Source of the DNA: Sapria himalayana
Lineage: Eukaryota; Streptophyta; Magnoliopsida; Malpighiales; Rafflesiaceae
NCBI GenBank assembly: GCA_029783825.1
Contig: JAREIK010000506.1
Location: 450,502-514,501, forward strand
Direction: 5' to 3'
Length of the DNA stretch: 64,000 nt
A program made the position numbers and the translations under genes. Every line of letters starts with the position of its first letter. Position 1 is the first letter of the stretch. Positions 1-12,500 of this stretch are shown here, piece by piece. Below the pieces are notes generated by a model, which had not been told where the DNA came from, did no database searches, and was given only the letters and a program-made list of their open reading frames with translations.

Positions 1-1145
1 TTATAATTCTGGACTTTATCTTGATCTTTCTATAACATTAATTTGTGATGTTAGCAATGACTATGACTTGAGCCTAATATATTTGTAATACAAAGTCATG
101 GTACTATGTAATAATAGCGGCTTCATGTATTTATCTTGTTGTCTTTAATAAATGGCCACAACATTGGAAAATAGTTGTGGTGTGGTAAAGAAACCCCCAT
201 GTTGATATATGGTTATGATGTTGTGATAAAGCCATGACATTAACGTTGATCCTTCTTGATTATTATATGACCATTGTGCTAAAAAATAATCACAATATTG
301 AGAATGTCTCTCTTGTGTTTCTTGTGGCTACAACACTGGAAAATAGCCATATGACAAATTTATTCTTCATATGTCTTCAAGGGTCTGTGATGATGTTGGT
401 TGTTACAACACTAGCTTTCTCTTATTTCATATATTATGTTGTTTCAGTTCTATATGGATACTATGATATTACAATTAGCTTGAGCATAAAAGTCATAGTT
501 TTTCATTCATTTGAGGATAAGAGTCATAGCCTTGAAAATTAGTTGTACTTGAGTAATGTCTTCCATAAGTTTTAGTGTCCCAAAAGCTATGGTATATATT
601 AATTTTTATGGCTTTGGTCTAAGCAACTTTTCTTTATAACCTTTTATGTAGTTTAAAAGTTATGGCTTTATAAAAAGGTTTCAACTCTAACTTGGGATTA
701 TCAAGTCATATTAAAGATGAATTTATGGAGCTTGGGCTTGGTCATGACCTTGAGCACTAGTGAGATACTTGATTTCTATGATATATAATTAATGGTGTAG
801 CCATTTAAATTTTACAAAAAAAGTATGACAAACTTCATGATAATATTGAAGTCATTAAGAATGTGTCATAAAATGAAAATATTATTCCAACTGGTTTTTA
901 GGATCATTGCATACAAAGTTTGCCATGACCTTTTAGGTATAGTTTTAGTCATGAACGGAAGTCAAAACTTTGCAAGACTCCATGTGCTATCTTCTCACCT
1001 AAACACCTTCAAAAGGCTATCAAATTCATGATTATTGATCAAAACTCATCAAAACTTCAAAGTCATGAAATCAATCCATAGTTTCTCTCATTCCCTACCC
1101 GCACAACATCATAGAATATCAAAATATTATATTTATTCGTGTGAA
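1..1145 (-). repeat. LTR fragment of the Athila-like family, minus strand
   Basis: Read on the minus strand, this stretch follows the LTR segment at about 37250-37950 step by step: the same run of short phrases built on CATGAC and AAGCCATAA, in the same order and with similar spacing. Its start in element sense lies near 1145; the other end leaves the window. Short open stretches here have no domain or codon signal, so I treat it as non-coding retrotransposon LTR. Identity is perhaps 65-75 percent by eye, which marks an old copy. Confidence 0.7.
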
Positions 1146-1569
1146 CACTAAAATGTACACAATAATTATATCATGCACAAAACTGGTAGAATATAAATGC
1201 ATACTCAAAAAAATATATTATCTCAAAATAAGTGAATATTCAAAGATAGTAACCCACAAATTAAATAGTCCAATGTTCATAAAATACACACAAATTCAAA
1301 AACAAAATATTTTGAGCATCCCCAACATAGAAAGTTCACTGCACCTCAACCACACTTACCCCACATGAACCTCGCACAAATACCACAAGCACAACCTCTA
1401 AAACTCCTTAGAACCATGCACAAGCATTACATGAACACAACACCAAAAAAAAAAAAAAGAGAGGTTAGAATTAGGTTTATGAGAAAAACATTTCACCATT
1501 GATAGTTTTTGGAAACCAAACTCTTTTCACAAACTATCCTTATTCATCCTAAAAACCTTATCTTCTCCA
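1146..1569. other. AT-rich spacer, nothing recognised
   Basis: This stretch is AT-rich with an A-run near 1446-1458. I see no gene, RNA or element end in it. It separates the LTR piece from the tandem array. Confidence 0.4.
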
Positions 1570-2701
1570 TGTGTGTGTGTGTGTGTGTGTGTGTAGTGTA
1601 GTGTATATGTGTTTTCATATAGATATAACATTTTTCAATATATAATGTTTTCAAATATGTATTATTATATGTATAACATTTTCAAATATTTTTTATATTA
1701 GTGAATATTGCTCAAAGCACAAAATTTTGGCTTCCTAAAACCTAGGGTATTTTCAATTTGAATGTGTGTAACATAATTTTTCCTTTATTTTTTATTTGTT
1801 GCATTCTATTTTAGTGTGTTTAAAACATATAATTAATTCGAAGGGTTAAGAATTTTCATAATTTTTATATAGGAACAACTTTTTTGAATATATAATATTT
1901 TCAAATATAAGGATAAAGAGACATCAAGGGGTTCCAAGGAATTGCCATGCATGATAGCCTATAAACATTTTATATTTGAGATGCTTTGGTAAAAATGTAT
2001 ATATATTAATTATTTTTGAGAGGTATTCCTCCACAAATAATTATGGTTCATTTCATATTAATAAAATTTCTTTTGTTTCGCACACACACACTCTCTCGCA
2101 TAAATAACATTATATGTAAAACATTTTTGAATATTTTGAGATTTGTGTATATTTCTCAAATAGAAAATTTTGGATTCCTAAAACCAACATTTTTTAATTC
2201 AAATATTTGTAACATGAGTATTACTTATTATTTATTTGGAGAAATATATTTTAGCGTGTTTGAAAAAAAATAATTTATTTGGAGGATTAAAAATTCCATA
2301 ACTAATATGAAGGTGATGGCGAATTAAACACACACACACACACACACAGATATATATATATATATATATATATAATATGTGAGTTTATATACATATATGT
2401 GGTATATATGTTTACATATCGATACAACATTTTTGAATATATAATATTCTCAAAATGGTAACATTGTATCCATAATATTTTCAAATATTTTCTAGAATAT
2501 TGAATATTGGTCAAAATATAAAAATTTTGGGTTCCAAAACTCAAGTATTTTCACAATTTGAAAACGTCAACATAATTTTTCATTTCCTGTTTATTTGTAA
2601 AATAATATTTTACCATGTTCAGAAAAAAATAATTATTTTAAAGGATTAAGAATTTAATAATTAGTATACCGAAGATGTATAATTAAAACACACAGATAGA
2701 T

Positions 2702-2813
<112 letters not shown>

Positions 2814-3169
2814 CATGTGTGTGTGTACTTTTATATACATATATTTGGGGTATATTTGTTTTCATAAAGCTGCAACACTTTTGAATAAATAAATTATTGG
2901 AATACATATTATTTTCTCATTATAACATTATATGTAAAATATTTTCAAATATTTTTCAGAATAGTGCATATTGCCCAAAACACACAATTTTAGGTTCCAA
3001 AAACAGAAGTATTTTTAATTTTTTTTAGTTTGATTATTTATTACAAAATATTTCCTTTCCTATTTTTTTGAAAAATTATATTTTTGGGTGTTTGGAGAAA
3101 ATAAGTAATTTGAAGGGTTGTTAACTTTTATAATTTGTATAAAGGAGATGAATAATTAAGGGCATACAC

Positions 3170-3175
<6 letters not shown>

Positions 3176-3200
<25 letters not shown>

Positions 3201-3290
3201 TAAATAAATAAACAAACAAACAAATAAATAAATAAATAAATATATATATATATATATATATGGTGTGTGTGTGTGTGTGTGTGTGTGTGT
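3176..3290. repeat. Compound (AAAT)n/(AAAC)n-(TA)n-(GT)n microsatellite
   Basis: An AAAT tetranucleotide tract with AAAC variants is followed by about 10 TA units and then about 14 GT units. Three motif types are joined at the microsatellite position of one array unit. Confidence 0.9.
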
Positions 3291-3529
3291 CTTAGTAGAC
3301 AGATATACAGATAAGCAGTTTATACATGTTTTCATATAGAGAACATTTTCGAATACACATAAAATGGTTAACAAGAAGGTTCCAATTGATTGTCATGCAT
3401 GATAACCTAGAAACTTTTTATATTAGACGTGTTATTTTAAAAAAAATATAGTGATTATTTTGTAAAATATATTCTACCGTCAAAAGTAATTGCTTGTCTA
3501 ATATAAATAAAATTGCTTTTGTTATATAT

Positions 3530-3560
<31 letters not shown>

Positions 3561-3794
3561 TATATTACATTATATGTAAAACATTTTTGAATATTTTTCA
3601 AATTTGTTCATATTGGACATGACACAAAACTTTGGGTTCATAAAACCAAAGAATTTTTAGTTTGAATGTTTTTAAAAAAAAATTTCCTTTATTATTTATT
3701 TGGAAAATATATTTTAGGGTATTTTGGCAAAATAATTAATTTGGATGGTTGGGAATTTTCATAATTTGTATAAAGGAGATGGATAATTAAGGAC

Positions 3795-3796
<2 letters not shown>

Positions 3797-3869
<73 letters not shown>
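3797..3869. repeat. (TA)n-(GT)n microsatellite
   Basis: About 17 TA units are followed by about 19 GT units. It lies directly after the GGAGATGGATAATTAA landmark of a unit, as in the neighbouring units. Confidence 0.9.
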
Positions 3870-3872
<3 letters not shown>

Positions 3873-4051
3873 ATTATTTTTGAATATATTACATTATATG
3901 TAGAACATTTTCAAAAAATTTTCAGAGTTCTTCTTATTGCACAAATGACAAACACAAAACTTTGGATTCCTAAAACCAAAGTATTTTTAGTTTGAAAATT
4001 TATAACATAATTTTTCATTATTAGTACAAAAGAGATATATAATTAAAGACA

Positions 4052-4098
<47 letters not shown>

Positions 4099-4472
4099 AT
4101 ATACACAAATACACACACATACACATATACACACAGATATATTTGGTATACATATGTTTTCATAAAGATACAGCATTTTGGAATATATAATATTTTTGAA
4201 TATTTAACACTATATGTATAACATTTTCAAATATTTGTTTATATAAGTGAATATTGCTGAAAGCATGAAATTTTGGTTTTCTAAAACCCTAGTATTTTCA
4301 GTTTGAATATCTGTAAACTAAATTTCCCTCTATTGCTTATATGAAACCTTATATTTTAAGCTGTTTGACAAAAATAATTAATTCAGACATTTAAGAATTT
4401 TCATAATTAATATAAAAGAGATGGATAATTAAAGACACACACGCACACACACCCATATAGATACAAACATGC

Positions 4473-4590
4473 ATACATTACATAATTGTCTTTAGATTTA
4501 TATACATACATAATTATGTCATTATAAATATATACATACATAATTATGTCTTTAAATTTATACACATACATAATTATGTCTTTATATTTA
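4473..4590. repeat. Minisatellite, about 33 bp x 3-4
   Basis: A phrase ending in ACATAATTATGTC recurs about every 33 bp between two CA tracts. The core TACATAATTATGT is close to a palindrome. Because the period is a multiple of three, reading frames across it stay open and give an 11-residue repeat peptide; I do not regard this as coding. Confidence 0.75.
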
Positions 4591-5137
4591 TATGCACACA
4601 CACGACACACACACTCACACAGATACACACACACACACACACACACACATATATGACTATACACATTTATGTATATATACATCTATACTACTATATACAT
4701 ATTTATACTCATGTTTGAGAATAGGTGAATATATATACCCCCCACATGTCCATCCTTTTAATTTAACACAATGGAGAGAAATAAACTTCCGACAAACATA
4801 TAAAACAATGAATACAAGTAAATATTTCAATAACTATGTAATTAGATGAGCTTTGCATGCCTTATATCCTCAAGTAGTGCATGCCACTTCTTTGCAAGTT
4901 GACAATTCCTTAAGCTCTGCTTGGAAGGGGGTTCGTTATCTCATATATTAGATTCCATTGTGTTCTTCCTTACCATGCAAGTAGGTCTAGTAATCAATTT
5001 CATTTTCTATATATATGAGATGTAAAAGTATTGAAGTTAACAATTATTTAGTTATATGCTCACTTATTATCAAATGCATCTATATATATAATAGTATATA
5101 TGTGCCTATCTTTACCCACAAACACATTTACTATTAT

Positions 5138-5138
<1 letters not shown>

Positions 5139-5182
<44 letters not shown>

Positions 5183-5213
5183 CACACACATGCATGCTTG
5201 AGCATAAGTGAGA

Positions 5214-5245
<32 letters not shown>

Positions 5246-5294
5246 GGATATATGTATATATCACCTATTTTCAAACACGTGTGATTATGTCTGA

Positions 5295-5328
<34 letters not shown>

Positions 5329-5330
5329 AT
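5139..5330. repeat. GT, TA and CA microsatellites at the right end of the array
   Basis: A GT tract (about 5139-5180), a TA tract (about 5215-5240) and a CA tract (about 5297-5326) lie within 200 bp and are separated by short AT-rich segments. Confidence 0.85.
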
Positions 5331-5653
5331 GTATGTATGTATAAAATCACATATAAATTAACATTTGTGTGTGCATATGTATACATATGATTGAGAATAA
5401 GTGCCGATTTATATAAATATATATAGTTGTATAGAAAAAAATAACACTCAAACACATTCAAATTCTATATCCCAATTAATTTTGAAAAAAATTCACTCCA
5501 TAATTTGAGGCCCCTATGTGGGTGAGATGTTAACGCATTGAACATGACAAATCACCTAGAAAATTTTAAGGAATACAATAATTGGGCATGCTTTGGCAAT
5601 TAGTATAGATAAATTAATTCAATTAGCAAATTCTGACCTGACAGAAAGGTTAA

Positions 5654-8600
5654 TCACCAGAAGTCTAAACAAGAACAATTGCCATCACTAAAATGATGAA
5701 AACGATAAGTGTCTCGGAGAATTATTTTGCGCCCAAGTACACCAGAAATAAACTTGTAAACAGAATGGCAATCACCACAAACCCGAAGATTCTTAAAAAT
5801 CTTGACAGTCGCGTGTTCAGGAATACAGATTAAGGCAAATGCAAGGGCAAGTCTTTCACTATGGCTCCAAAGGTTGTGCTCCCTTTGTTCTTCATCTGTG
5901 TCATGCAATGCATGGCTGGTGTCTGGCACATACCCGGCTTTCATAATCATCTTTCTGAGTTCTTCCAACTTCGCATTAATCAGGCCTATTTGTGGATGAC
6001 ATTGTTCTCCCACCCCAAACGAGCTCACCTTGCCTTTCAGCTTGACCCAACTGCATGCAGGTTTCTTTTTTATCCTATTTGTTCCCATTTGTTTCCTCAC
6101 ATTCTCAGCTTCTTTCCATCTTCCACTTGTTGCACAAATGTTTGAAAAAAGAACATACGCTGAATCATCAGAAGGATCCAACTGGAACAGATTTGTTGCA
6201 GCTTTTCTCCCAATTTCCAAATTTCCATGGGTTTTGCACGAGGCCAGTAAGCTGCGCCACACATGATCTGTGACAGGAACTTGCATCTGATTAATGAAGG
6301 CCTCGGCCTCTGCCAGCCTTCCTGCACGTCCTAGAAGATCAATCACACATACACAGTGTTCTATTCCAGCAGGAACACCAAACACTCTTGCCATCGAACC
6401 ATAATACCCTAACCCATCCTCTACCAAGCCACCATGACTGCAAGCAGAAAGAAGAGAAACAAATGTAACATGGTCTGGTTTCACTCCCAGAAGGAGCATT
6501 TTGTGAAAAGTTTCCTTGGCTTTGATGAAATAACCATGTCTTGCAAAACAGGATATTAAAATGTTCCATGATAATCGTTGCCGTTCTAGTGGTTGAGGTA
6601 TGATATTCAGAACGTCATCCATTTCCCCACATTTCGTATACATATCCATTGCTGCGTTTAGAACAAAAGGATCAGAATCTAAGCCAACTTTGATAGCCAA
6701 ATTATGAAGCTGTTGGCCTTCCTCCAGCATTGCCAACTTTGCAGTAGCAGCAAGGCATTCAGAAAAACTAAATTGACACAAATGAACTCCTGCACATCTC
6801 ATCTGAACAACAAGTTTCAAAGCCTCTTCTACGTGACTATGATGAGCATTTGCAGAAATAATAGCATTCCATGATACAGCACTTTTCTCATTTAACCAAC
6901 TGAATATATAGTTGCTAGAAATAAGATCACCACACTTGGCATACATTGTGATGAGTGAGTTGGAAACATATTCTTCTGTTTCAAAACCAATACGAACTGC
7001 ATATGCATGGATGCCCATTCCATGCTCTAGTAAATCATTTGAGCCAGCTAAAGCACCGAGAATATTGGCAATTGTAATATAATTTGGAATAGATCCCTCC
7101 TGTCTCATCAGCTTGAAAGCCTTCAACGCATCAAATGGTTCTCCATTTTCTGCATGAGCACCAACAAGTGCACTCCAAGTTACATCATCCTTCCTGGGCA
7201 TTGTTTGGAAAACCTTTTTTGCTTTACCTATTGCCTTGTTCTTGGCATACAAGGAAATCAAAGCATTTCCTACAACTGAATTCCTTAACAAGCCAGTAAC
7301 TATTACAAGGGCATGGAGCTTCTTCCCATCAGAGAAAAGTTGACAATCCGAACAGGCTGCTAAAGCACTAGAAAATGTCACATAGCACGTGTCTTTTCTC
7401 CTATAAAAAATATGAAGAAAGTACTCAAGAGCCTCTACGCACTTTCCAAATTGAGCATAACCTACAATCATAGAATTCCATGAAATCAAGTCCCTCTGTG
7501 ACATTCCTTGGAACACTACCTTGGCATTTTCTATTTCTTCCATATCAAAATACATTGCAATAAGAGTGTTGCATATGCACACACTTGAACCCAATCCAAT
7601 TTTCAGAACTAGACAGTGGACTCCTCTGCCTAATCCTAAATAATCAACTGAATTGCAGCCTGACAATAAAGAAGAAAATGTCGTACTATCGGTATCACAG
7701 TAAACATAACGCATCCAATAAAAACATCTTAGTGACTCTTCTTGAAGATTATTGCGCACATTTGCAGAAATTATTGAGTTCCAAGAGATTGTGTCACGTT
7801 CATGCATGCCATTAAAAACACATGAGGCATCTTTCATGCTACCACAACAGCCAAACATAGATATGACAGAGTTTCCCACTGAAACATTAGAAAATAATAA
7901 TCCATTTTTTATTGCATGTCCAAGAATATGATTGCCCAATACTTTATCCTCAAGTGAAGCACAAGAACTAAACACAGCAGCAAGTGTGTTCCCATTGCCA
8001 AGCAATCCTTCATATCTCATTCGAAAATAAAGATTCATTACCTCCTTTGGGTCTTCGTAATCCAAATAAGCAACCATTAAGGCAGTCCACGTAACCACAT
8101 TCTTCTCTGGCATCTCCTCAAAAAGTTTACTAGAAGAAAAAGCAAACCCATAATTCCCATAGAAATGCACGAAAGAGGTAGCCACGAAAACATCATACAA
8201 AATGCCCAGCTTGACCACAAAACTGTGAACTGAAGTCCCTTCAATTAACATACACCCCAGCCTATTATATGCTGTCACCAAACTAGAAACTGCAAATACA
8301 CTTGGCTTTATCGGAAAACAAAGCATTTTCCTAAAAAATCCAATCGATTCCTGATATAGACCAGCATGCACAAACCCAGACATCATGGTATTCCAAGACG
8401 CATCATTCCTTTCACGCATTTTATCAAACACATTATGTGCACGACCGATGTGGCCAAACTTGGAATAAAAACTAATCAAAGTATTGTGGAAAAACACGCT
8501 TACATTGGGCATGCCCTTCATCCATAGTGCATGTAAAGCTCGACCGGATATTTCTTCGGTGATTTGAGAAAAGCCGTTCAGGGGAAACCTCGAAATTTCC

Positions 8601-8788
8601 GAGTTTAGGTGGGACGCGATGGATTCTATCCATCCGTCGTTTCTGTTGATGTTTATATTTGTGTTTGGTGTGCATGACAACGGGAAATCTGATACGGGCT
8701 TATACAGAGAAAAATTTTTGCGGCCAAAACCAGCGAGCCGCCGTAAAGCGGCTTCTAGACCAGAGGGTGTTTGGCGCCACCAAGCCAC
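5654..8788 (-). CDS. PLS-class PPR protein with E, E+ and DYW domains
   Basis: This single uninterrupted frame of 1044 residues encodes a pentatricopeptide repeat protein of the organelle RNA editing type. The N-terminus is rich in Arg and Ser and poor in acidic residues, as expected of a mitochondrial or plastid targeting peptide. From about residue 95 to 840 there are tandem P, L and S repeats, with recurrent SWN and GNALISLYAK-like phrases. E/E+ motifs follow, then a PG box (about 951) and the cytidine-deaminase-like DYW domain. In that domain I see HSE (976-978), CGDCH (1004-1008), a later HH and CSC (1038-1040), so the zinc ligands and catalytic Glu are kept. The last residues are DFW instead of DYW. 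Family knowledge: such proteins bind one or a few organelle transcripts and convert C to U. From memory it most resembles Arabidopsis At1g16480; I have not aligned it. No intron is needed. Confidence 0.95.
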   Translation of the reverse strand: MAWWRQTPSGLEAALRRLAGFGRKNFSLYKPVSDFPLSCTPNTNININRNDGWIESIASHLNSEISRFPLNGFSQITEEISGRALHALWMKGMPNVSVFFHNTLISFYSKFGHIGRAHNVFDKMRERNDASWNTMMSGFVHAGLYQESIGFFRKMLCFPIKPSVFAVSSLVTAYNRLGCMLIEGTSVHSFVVKLGILYDVFVATSFVHFYGNYGFAFSSSKLFEEMPEKNVVTWTALMVAYLDYEDPKEVMNLYFRMRYEGLLGNGNTLAAVFSSCASLEDKVLGNHILGHAIKNGLLFSNVSVGNSVISMFGCCGSMKDASCVFNGMHERDTISWNSIISANVRNNLQEESLRCFYWMRYVYCDTDSTTFSSLLSGCNSVDYLGLGRGVHCLVLKIGLGSSVCICNTLIAMYFDMEEIENAKVVFQGMSQRDLISWNSMIVGYAQFGKCVEALEYFLHIFYRRKDTCYVTFSSALAACSDCQLFSDGKKLHALVIVTGLLRNSVVGNALISLYAKNKAIGKAKKVFQTMPRKDDVTWSALVGAHAENGEPFDALKAFKLMRQEGSIPNYITIANILGALAGSNDLLEHGMGIHAYAVRIGFETEEYVSNSLITMYAKCGDLISSNYIFSWLNEKSAVSWNAIISANAHHSHVEEALKLVVQMRCAGVHLCQFSFSECLAATAKLAMLEEGQQLHNLAIKVGLDSDPFVLNAAMDMYTKCGEMDDVLNIIPQPLERQRLSWNILISCFARHGYFIKAKETFHKMLLLGVKPDHVTFVSLLSACSHGGLVEDGLGYYGSMARVFGVPAGIEHCVCVIDLLGRAGRLAEAEAFINQMQVPVTDHVWRSLLASCKTHGNLEIGRKAATNLFQLDPSDDSAYVLFSNICATSGRWKEAENVRKQMGTNRIKKKPACSWVKLKGKVSSFGVGEQCHPQIGLINAKLEELRKMIMKAGYVPDTSHALHDTDEEQREHNLWSHSERLALAFALICIPEHATVKIFKNLRVCGDCHSVYKFISGVLGRKIILRDTYRFHHFSDGNCSCLDFW

Positions 8789-9082
8789 TCTCCCTTCTGG
8801 TCGCTGGTCGCCAGAAGAAAATACATTGGTTGGTCGTAAGCGGCAAGCGTATCTTAATTCTTGGGATCAACAAAAAAAAAAAAAAATCAGCACGGTGTTT
8901 GGATCATAGCACAACATAGTTTGTAGTACGGGCAAATACCATACCATGATAGTTCCACAAAATGTCAGCCCTACACATGCCATTGCCCTGCCTGCTACCT
9001 GTGTTGCGTTGAATCATTCCAGATTGTGCCAAATCCACCACGACCACGCATTATGCATTATGATTCATGCGAACCCAAACTA
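8789..9082. promoter_or_regulatory. 5' flank of the PPR gene, promoter not resolved
   Basis: This segment lies between the PPR start codon and the minisatellite and should hold the promoter and 5' untranslated region of the minus-strand gene. It has an A-run at about 8870-8886 (a T-run in gene sense). I see no convincing TATA box, so the call rests on position only. Confidence 0.35.
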
Positions 9083-9334
9083 GAGTGCAGGTTAAAACTA
9101 GTTTGGATAGAGTGCAGGTTAAAACTAGTTTGGATAGAGTGCAGGTTAAAACTAGTTTGGATAGAGTGCAGGTTAAAACTAGTTTGGATAGAGTGCAGGT
9201 TAAAACTAGTTTGGATAGAGTGCAGGTTAAAACTAGTTTGGATAGAGTGCAGGTTAAAACTAGTTTGGATAGAGTGCAGGTTAAAACTAGTTTGGATAGA
9301 GTGCAGGTTAAAACTAGTTTGGATAGAGTGCAGG
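9083..9334. repeat. 27-bp minisatellite, nine perfect copies
   Basis: Nine identical 27-bp units fill 9083-9325, followed by nine bases of a tenth. Each unit contains the 10-bp palindrome AAACTAGTTT and a GAGTGCAGG phrase. The period is a multiple of three, so all frames stay open and a nine-residue repeat peptide appears in two of them; this is a by-product of the period and there is no other coding signal. The absence of any base difference between copies implies recent expansion or homogenisation. It starts about 295 bp upstream of the PPR start codon. Confidence 0.97.
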
Positions 9335-9569
9335 CTATCCTAAGTTAGTTAGTTGGGTCAAAATTAGATTTTATTAGTAAATATTTAGTGTTGTTTGTGC
9401 CTCATTTTTTGCTGCATGCATGCTAGAAACTTTGCTTGACATGATCTGAGCTGTGTAATAGGTTGGCTCTACATTTATTCTAAAGATGATTCTAATCATG
9501 TAAGGTCATGTCATAGACTAGTTTTATTTGTCGTGCTGTGTTGCTGTCATCGGCCCATTTGGGCACACA
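9335..9569. other. Spacer between minisatellite and hAT copy 1
   Basis: Single-copy-looking sequence with two or three GTTA repeats at its left end. I see no gene in it. Confidence 0.4.
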
Positions 9570-9577
9570 CACCCATA
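9570..9577. repeat. Left target-site duplication of hAT copy 1
   Basis: CACCCATA, directly before the left terminus; pairs with CACCTATA at 12965-12972. Confidence 0.85.
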
Positions 9578-12500
9578 TAAAGGTGTCAACTGGGCCGGGC
9601 TGGTCCGGCACGTTAAAAAACCATGCCCGGGTTAGGCACGAGCCGTGCTGTGCCTGGCCCGACCCGTGCCTGGCCCGGCACGGCATGCCGGCACGGGTTA
9701 TTCCCGTGCCGGTTTCACGCGGCCACGCGTGGGCGTGACCCGGCTCCTCCCGAAAAAAAGATCACGGGTCGAGTCTGATTGGACCCGACCCGCGGTCCTG
9801 ACTCCCGACCCAATCTCAACGGGAAAAAAAAATTATTCAAATAGTATTAATTTCAGCCGTTGGATATTCCTCCAATGGCTAGAGGGCAGAATCCAACGGT
9901 CCTCGTGATTCTGCCCCCCTAAATAATTATTAAAAATTCAATAAACTATAAAAAAAATATCTTTTTTTATAAAAAATTAATATCTTTAATATATAAATTC
10001 TATCTATCTCCCTATAACATTTATGTTTTTCAAAAACATATATCCTCTCAAAACTTTCTCTTTCTCTCACATAAACCGTGCATCTCTCTCTCGGGCCTCG
10101 GGATTTTGCTTTCGGCTTGGATTTTCAGGAAATTCAACTTGAGTTTTGAACATTAGAGCTTGCTGTGGTGCACCGTGCACTTGACCAACCTCACTGCTTT
10201 TACCAGGTAATTTATTTTATGCTTTTTTTACTTTGTCTCTCTATAGTTTCCCTCTCTAGAAAAAAATTAGGAAAAAATAAAAATCATAAAAAATGACAAA
10301 TACACCTGACACGTATTTTAATTTGGAAAATGAAAATATTACACAGAGGTTTGAGGCTGCTGAAACTTTGGTTTCTCCAGTCGTCTCAACCCAAAGTTCT
10401 AAAAAACAAAAAACTAGGAGGACTTCTGTAGTTTGGACTCATTTTAAAATCATAATACAAAAAAAATGTTAGGGGTGAGGAACAAGAAATGACACAGTGC
10501 AAATATTGTAAGAGACTATTAACATGCAATAGTTCATTTGGGAATGTGCACCTTAAGAGGCATGCCGAATTATGCACCAAAAAATATGTAACCTTAGATC
10601 CTAGGCAAACTCAACTTGGCACTACATTTTTTGAGACTGGATCGAGTCTAGTCTCAAAGTCTACTCCCTTCGTATACTCCAGCGAGTTGGGTAGGGACGG
10701 CATGGCCATACTCATCACATTGATGGGTCTTCCGATCAGATTTTCGGAAGATCCAAAGGTAGTGCACATCATGCAGACTTATTTTCAGCCTTCTTATTGT
10801 AGGATTCCTAGGTCCACATCTAGGAATGACATACTAAAGATATATAAGTTAGAAAAACAAAAAATAATTAAGGAATTTATGGCATATAGTGGAGTGGTGT
10901 CCGTGACGTCCGATATATGGACAAGTCACGATGATTCTTCTTATGCATGTCTCACGAGTCACTATGTAGATTCTAACTGGACAATCAATAAAAAAATTTT
11001 AGGATTCACTGAGATTCTTCATCCTCATGATGGCCCGGCCATTTTTGAGTGTATGATGAAAATCTTTAGGGAATATAAAATTCAAAATAAAATTTTTAGT
11101 GTCACATTCGATAACGCTTCTAATAATGGAGTAGCGATCAATATGTTTGTTAGGAATATTAGAGACGCACCATTAGGAGAGATCTTTCATGTCAGATGCA
11201 TGTGTCACGTGATTAACCTGATTGTTCAAGCGGGTATGAAGGTGTGTTCCCCCGCGTTGGATAATATACGCAATGCACTAAAATATATTCGCACTCCTCG
11301 GAGACAACAAGAGTTTGGTAGTCTCTGTTTGTCTGCAAATCTTAAGAAGAAGAAATTCTAATCGGATGTGAGACATCATTGGAATTACACGTATCTGATG
11401 TTGGAATCATGTGTTGGATACGAACACGTGATATCCGACTACGTCAATAGTAAGAGTGACGAACTTATTATTGACGACACTGACTAGGCTTCAGGAATTT
11501 CATTTATGAAATTCCTGAAGATTTTTTATGACACGACGAACATGTGTTCGTCGGTTTATACGCCCACCACTTGCATTGCACTCCGGTGCATATGCAACAT
11601 TAGTAGCATGTTTAGGAAGTAGCAAGCTGACCCGACGCTTAGCCATATGGTTGTAGAGATGGAGACTAAGTACTTGAAGTACTGGTCCACCGTTCTATCT
11701 CTTTATTGCCTCACTGCATGCATGGACCATAGGGTTAAGGTGGAAGGGGTAGAAAACACCCTGACTTTCATTTCCTCGTGCATGAACCTGGAAGAGCCAC
11801 CTGAAGGGTTCATTCACGAGAAGTTGACTGACCTATTCACATACTACGATACTAGGTATGGTGGTGGTGGTAGTGAGACTGTGATTATGGACATTGATAC
11901 CTTGTTCGGAGATGACGATTTTTCCATTTAGCTAGCGAGGGGGAAACATAGGGGCGGACCATCACATAGGAGCGAGCTGTCTCGGCACTTAGATACCGAT
12001 TACTGCTCAATCCTATCACATTCTGATACTAAGAATCTTGATTTATTACAGTGGTGGAAATCATATGAGTCCACCTTTCCCGTGCTATCTAGGATGACAC
12101 GGGATCAACTAACTCCTCCGGTGTCAAGCGTAGTATCGGAGTCTGCTTTTTCTGTTGCAGTGAACGTAATTTTGGATAGGAGATCGAGATTACGTCCAGA
12201 TATGGTTGAGGCCTTGGCATGTTTGAAGGATTAGGAGGAATCGAGATTTAGCATCCATGATCGTGCTGGAGCTGGGACTGGGACAGACACTGCAGTCGCA
12301 TCCACATCCACTACGATGGTGGATGAGTTGATTGCCGATGATGATGATCCATATGATACTGATCTTGATGTTGTGGCTGATGATTCTCATGATATGCCGA
12401 TTGACGATTGATGATGATATGTTGTTTTTTGTTTTCGATATTTTTTTTATTGATTGTATTTGTACGCTTTGTTAGTACGTTGTGTTGAAACTTGAAACTG

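Noticed and set aside
5802..6273. Plus-strand frames opposite the PPR gene
   Set aside because: They are antisense shadows of the intact PPR frame.
9083..9334. CRISPR-like direct repeats
   Set aside because: The copies are contiguous without spacers, and the context is a plant nuclear genome.
9026..9348. Open frames of about 100 residues made of a nine-residue repeat
   Set aside because: They arise because the 27-bp minisatellite period is divisible by three, so several frames stay open; there is no independent coding evidence.
10386..10580. Minus-strand frame over the hAT BED finger
   Set aside because: It overlaps recognisable transposase on the other strand; the same shadow recurs at 49611-49844.
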